A stretch of DNA of 64,000 bases from positions 124,001 through 188,000 of the forward strand of contig NZ_JPVZ01000002.1 in assembly GCF_001662875.1 (NCBI RefSeq), in the 5' to 3' direction. How positions within the stretch are numbered: the stretch's first letter is position 1; every line of letters starts with the position of its first letter. A model generated the notes under the pieces. The model made no database searches. It saw nothing but the letters and a program-made list of their open reading frames with translations, and was not told the DNA's origin. Position numbers and translations under genes: made by a program. Source of the DNA: Thalassospira tepidiphila MCCC 1A03514 (GTDB lineage: Bacteria > Pseudomonadota > Alphaproteobacteria > Rhodospirillales > Thalassospiraceae). Positions 61,673 to 64,000 of this stretch are shown in pieces.

Positions 61673-62641
61673 ATGACGGCCAAAAAGACGGTCCGGATTG
61701 CCTTTGTCGATGATGACGAAAATCTTCTGTCGTCTCATCGCCGCAATTTTGCCCGCCTGCGCCCGGACTGGGAGGGGGTCTTTGTCAATGACCCGATTGC
61801 CGCGCGTGACGCCATCATCGCTGATCCGGATATTTCGGCAGTCATCCTTGATATCCATATGCCGGGCATGACCGGCCTTGAACTCGCTGCCGAACTGCGC
61901 AAGGCCCGCAAGGAATTGATCATTGTGATGCTGACGGGATATGCCGATCTGCAATCCGCACTGCTGGCGGTCAATGAAATCGGCGTCTTTCGCTTCTATC
62001 CCAAGCCAACCATGCTCGAGACGATGCTCGATGACATCGAAACCGAGATCAAAAGCCGCCTTGGCCAAAGCGAAGATACCCTGCCGACCGAGTTCCTCGA
62101 CCTGTTTGAGCTCGGCGTGATTGCGGTTGACGAGACCCTGACCATCCTGCATCTCAATTCACAGGGTGCCGAGGTTCTCAGGCGGTCCTCACTGGTGCGG
62201 TCCGGCCCGCAGGGACGCCTGATCATTGACCCAAGCCCGGAAGGACTGACGAAATTTCTTGTGCCGCCGGGAAAAACCGTTCCCCGCAGCCATCAGAGTT
62301 TCTCGCTTGAACGTGACGGTGAAAAGCTGTCGCTTCTTATTCGCCGGGTCCCCAAAAAAGCTGATGGCAAACAAAGCTTCATGATCATTCTGGTTGATCC
62401 GGCCCAGCAGCGCCCGCCGGCAGTTGATGATCTGATGGATCTGTTTGGCCTGACCCGATCCGAAGCCAAACTGACCCAAAAACTGGCCGAGGGGCTAGCC
62501 CTTGATCAGGCCGCAGAACTGGTCGGAATCTCGCATTCTTCAGCACGGACGTATCTTAAGACCATCTTCTCGAAAACCGGTGTGAACCGGCAGCCGCAAC
62601 TGATGAAAACGGTACTTTCAAGTATTCCGTCCTTGCGCTAA
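61673..62641 (+). CDS. Response regulator with LuxR-type HTH output
   Basis: 322 aa. Receiver domain (IAFVDDDENLLSSHRRNF, acceptor Asp in AVILDIHMPGMTG near 59, LTGYADL, PKP near 110), a PAS-like middle region (130-235) with VIAVDETLTILHLNSQGAEV, and a C-terminal LuxR HTH with TRSEAKLTQKLAEGLALDQA and VGISHSSARTYLKTIF. GGAGGG precedes the ATG. It is divergent from the receiver-EAL gene and lies 134 bp before the exopolysaccharide sugar transferase gene, which it may regulate. Confidence 0.9.
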   Translation: MTAKKTVRIAFVDDDENLLSSHRRNFARLRPDWEGVFVNDPIAARDAIIADPDISAVILDIHMPGMTGLELAAELRKARKELIIVMLTGYADLQSALLAVNEIGVFRFYPKPTMLETMLDDIETEIKSRLGQSEDTLPTEFLDLFELGVIAVDETLTILHLNSQGAEVLRRSSLVRSGPQGRLIIDPSPEGLTKFLVPPGKTVPRSHQSFSLERDGEKLSLLIRRVPKKADGKQSFMIILVDPAQQRPPAVDDLMDLFGLTRSEAKLTQKLAEGLALDQAAELVGISHSSARTYLKTIFSKTGVNRQPQLMKTVLSSIPSLR

Positions 62642-62642
62642 C

Positions 62643-62659
62643 GCACTGTAACTTAGTGC
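62643..62659 (+). terminator. Weak hairpin after the LuxR-type gene
   Basis: GCACT pairs with AGTGC with a 7-base loop immediately after the stop codon, followed by only two T; a poor terminator candidate. Confidence 0.3.
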
Positions 62660-62775
62660 TTAAACAACGTCATCCGACCAAAGACCCACACCATAAAAAC
62701 TTGAAAACGCCGCCAATACATCTACCCTGAGTTAAGAAACATCAGGGTCTTGAATGCTGGGGTGGGGCACAGGAG

Positions 62776-63492
62776 TTGACTGGACATAGCGACACATCAG
62801 AACCGTCGTCAAAACCGTCCTGGGCCTGTCATCGGTCGATGTTCGACCATAACCGATCTGTCAAACGGGCATGTGATATTCTGTTTGCCGGGGTCGGTTT
62901 GCTGGTGCTTTTCCCTGTTCTGATGATCATTGCGGTCTTGCTGTTCGGATCTGGTTTTCGCAATCCACTGTTTTTGCAAAAACGGGTCGGTTTTGAGGGT
63001 CGGATCTTTGTCATTTTCAAGTTCCGGACTTTACGCGATCGCACCTGCCGCCCACTTTCTGCACGCGGCTTGCGATTTGCAGAAACGCTCAGTTCCATTT
63101 TGCGTATCACCGGACTTGATGAATTGCCGCAATTCATCAATGTGTTGCGCGGCGATATGTCACTGGTCGGGCCGCGGCCACACAGCCTTGCCGATCACCA
63201 TCGATTTGCCAAACGCATTCCCGACTATACCGCCCGGCTTGCAATAAAGCCGGGCATGACCGGATGGGCGCAAATTCAGGGCTGGCGTGGTCCGGTCTGC
63301 AGCGATGATCACTTGAAGGCGCGTGTTGCCTGCGATCTTGAATATATCCGCCGCCAGACCCCTCTGTTTGATTGCGCCATTCTGATCCGCACGGTTGTCC
63401 TGCCCTTCAGGACGCTGGCGCGATATCGGGCGCAACGCCAGCCCCACCGCGCACTCAAACCCTGTCTTGGTCGCGACCGGCGGCTGGTGTAA
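62776..63492 (+). CDS. Bacterial sugar transferase (undecaprenyl-phosphate glycosyl-1-phosphate type)
   Basis: 238 aa from the TTG at 62776. One membrane helix (VGLLVLFPVLMIIAVLLFGS, about 45-60) is followed by the catalytic block FLQKRVGFEGRIFVIFKFRT, ITGLDELPQFINVLRGDMSL and VGPRPH, all typical of the WbaP/EpsE-like sugar transferase domain that primes exopolysaccharide synthesis. The TTG sits directly after GGAG but eight bases after GGGG, so spacing is only just acceptable; the ATG at 62839 (MFDHNRSVKRACD) is an alternative close to the family's usual start. Stop overlaps the next start by one base. Confidence 0.87.
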   Translation: MTGHSDTSEPSSKPSWACHRSMFDHNRSVKRACDILFAGVGLLVLFPVLMIIAVLLFGSGFRNPLFLQKRVGFEGRIFVIFKFRTLRDRTCRPLSARGLRFAETLSSILRITGLDELPQFINVLRGDMSLVGPRPHSLADHHRFAKRIPDYTARLAIKPGMTGWAQIQGWRGPVCSDDHLKARVACDLEYIRRQTPLFDCAILIRTVVLPFRTLARYRAQRQPHRALKPCLGRDRRLV

Positions 63493-64000
63493 TGCGTAAA
63501 TTCGTGATGTCCGCCGCACTGCTCTGTGCAAATGTCGTGGCCCCTGCCGCCGCAATGGAAAATCCCGAAGACGCTGGTGGCATTCGTCTCGGCCGAATTC
63601 TGGCAACCCCGTCGGTTGAATTCGGCACGCGATATGACAGCAACATCTTCCAAAGCGATACCAATCCGACCGGTGACGTCATCACAACCTTGACCCCGCG
63701 TCTGGCCCTGCAAGGCGACTGGCGGGTTTTTCGCCTGCATCTGGCAGCCGGCGGCGAGCTTGGCTTTTTTGCCGACTCATCTAGTGATGACTACCAGGAC
63801 CTTGAACTCAGTACTGCCGGCGGTCTTGATCTCGGTGCGACATCCGTTGAAGGCGGGGTTCAGCTTAAACGCGCCCACGACCCGCGCGGCAGCAACGATG
63901 TCCCAACCAGTGCCACAGAGCCCGTGATTTACCGTGATCTCAGCGCCCAGGTTGGCGGCCGCCATATTACCAACGGCCTGCATTACGAATCACAGTTTGC
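63492..64000 (+). CDS. Exopolysaccharide-locus outer-membrane beta-barrel protein, N-terminal part
   Basis: The first 169 residues are in the window; the gene runs off the right edge. A signal peptide ends PAAA-MEN near residue 21. The mature sequence has repeated beta-strand pairs: ATPSVEFGTRYDSNIFQSD, TTLTPRLALQGDWRVF, LHLAAGGELGFFADSSSDD. The YDSNIF...P..G block is typical of BBP2_2/VpsM-type outer-membrane barrels in exopolysaccharide operons. Coupled to the sugar transferase by TAATG. Confidence 0.8.
   Translation, partial: MRKFVMSAALLCANVVAPAAAMENPEDAGGIRLGRILATPSVEFGTRYDSNIFQSDTNPTGDVITTLTPRLALQGDWRVFRLHLAAGGELGFFADSSSDDYQDLELSTAGGLDLGATSVEGGVQLKRAHDPRGSNDVPTSATEPVIYRDLSAQVGGRHITNGLHYESQF

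Noticed and set aside
1..64000. CRISPR arrays, tRNA or rRNA genes, insertion sequences, integrases
   Set aside because: Looked for repeated spacers, tRNA T-loop/anticodon patterns, transposase motifs and terminal repeats and saw none that hold up; covariance-model and IS searches would be decisive.

Overview
The window looks like the chromosome of a free-living, probably marine alphaproteobacterium. Gene content, codon style and protein flavour fit Rhodospirillales, and Thalassospira is my best guess from memory; no database search was possible. Coding density is high, most genes carry clear GGAG/AGGA ribosome sites, and intrinsic terminators are common. I saw no rRNA, tRNA, CRISPR array, insertion sequence, prophage or integrase.

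Layout. 1-9.5 kb is housekeeping: the edge of a polyprenyl-phosphate sugar-phosphate transferase gene, rsmB, rpe, a DUF1674 succinate-dehydrogenase assembly factor coupled to an A/T-rich methyltransferase gene, tex, a TPP-riboswitch-controlled thiM-thiE operon, a small secreted protein and sodB. 9.5-18.2 kb is amino-acid metabolism: an ALDH7-type dehydrogenase, a class III aminotransferase and an FAD oxidase in one operon facing a LysR regulator, then an MFS transporter, a LysE exporter and isoaspartyl dipeptidase. 18.3-19.2 kb holds two glycine-zipper envelope proteins.

19.4-31.8 kb is a fatty-acid uptake and beta-oxidation regulon: SCP2 protein, DUF6134 protein, FadL, acyl-CoA ligase, MerR regulator, thiolase, hydroxyacyl-CoA dehydrogenase/enoyl-CoA hydratase, acyl-CoA dehydrogenase, thioesterase, enoyl-CoA hydratase and an HSDL2-like SDR. 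Three copies of one 14-bp near-palindrome (GTTAAC core), one before each transcription block, look like operators of the MerR protein.

32-38.4 kb has opgGH (periplasmic glucans) and an AraC/YHS pair. 38.5-45 kb pairs a tripartite tricarboxylate transporter with a leaderless gamma-glutamyltransferase, facing a TauE/SafE permease and a GntR regulator. 45-51 kb is a polyamine-type ABC transporter with an Asp/Glu/hydantoin racemase, facing a second GntR regulator. 51-56.4 kb holds a PaaI thioesterase, an unrecorded-size 58-aa protein, two LysR regulators, a CbiX chelatase and a pirin-DoxX operon.

56.5-62.6 kb is the most interesting part: a signalling island with a lone receiver, a receiver-HDOD protein, a two-TM histidine kinase overlapping a periplasmic molybdopterin-fold protein that has no cysteine (PruR-like, so probably a pterin sensor rather than an enzyme), a receiver-EAL protein with a substituted catalytic motif, and a receiver-LuxR regulator. 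It abuts the start of an exopolysaccharide operon (sugar transferase plus outer-membrane beta-barrel) that runs off the right edge. I infer a pterin-responsive phosphorelay controlling biofilm or polysaccharide genes.
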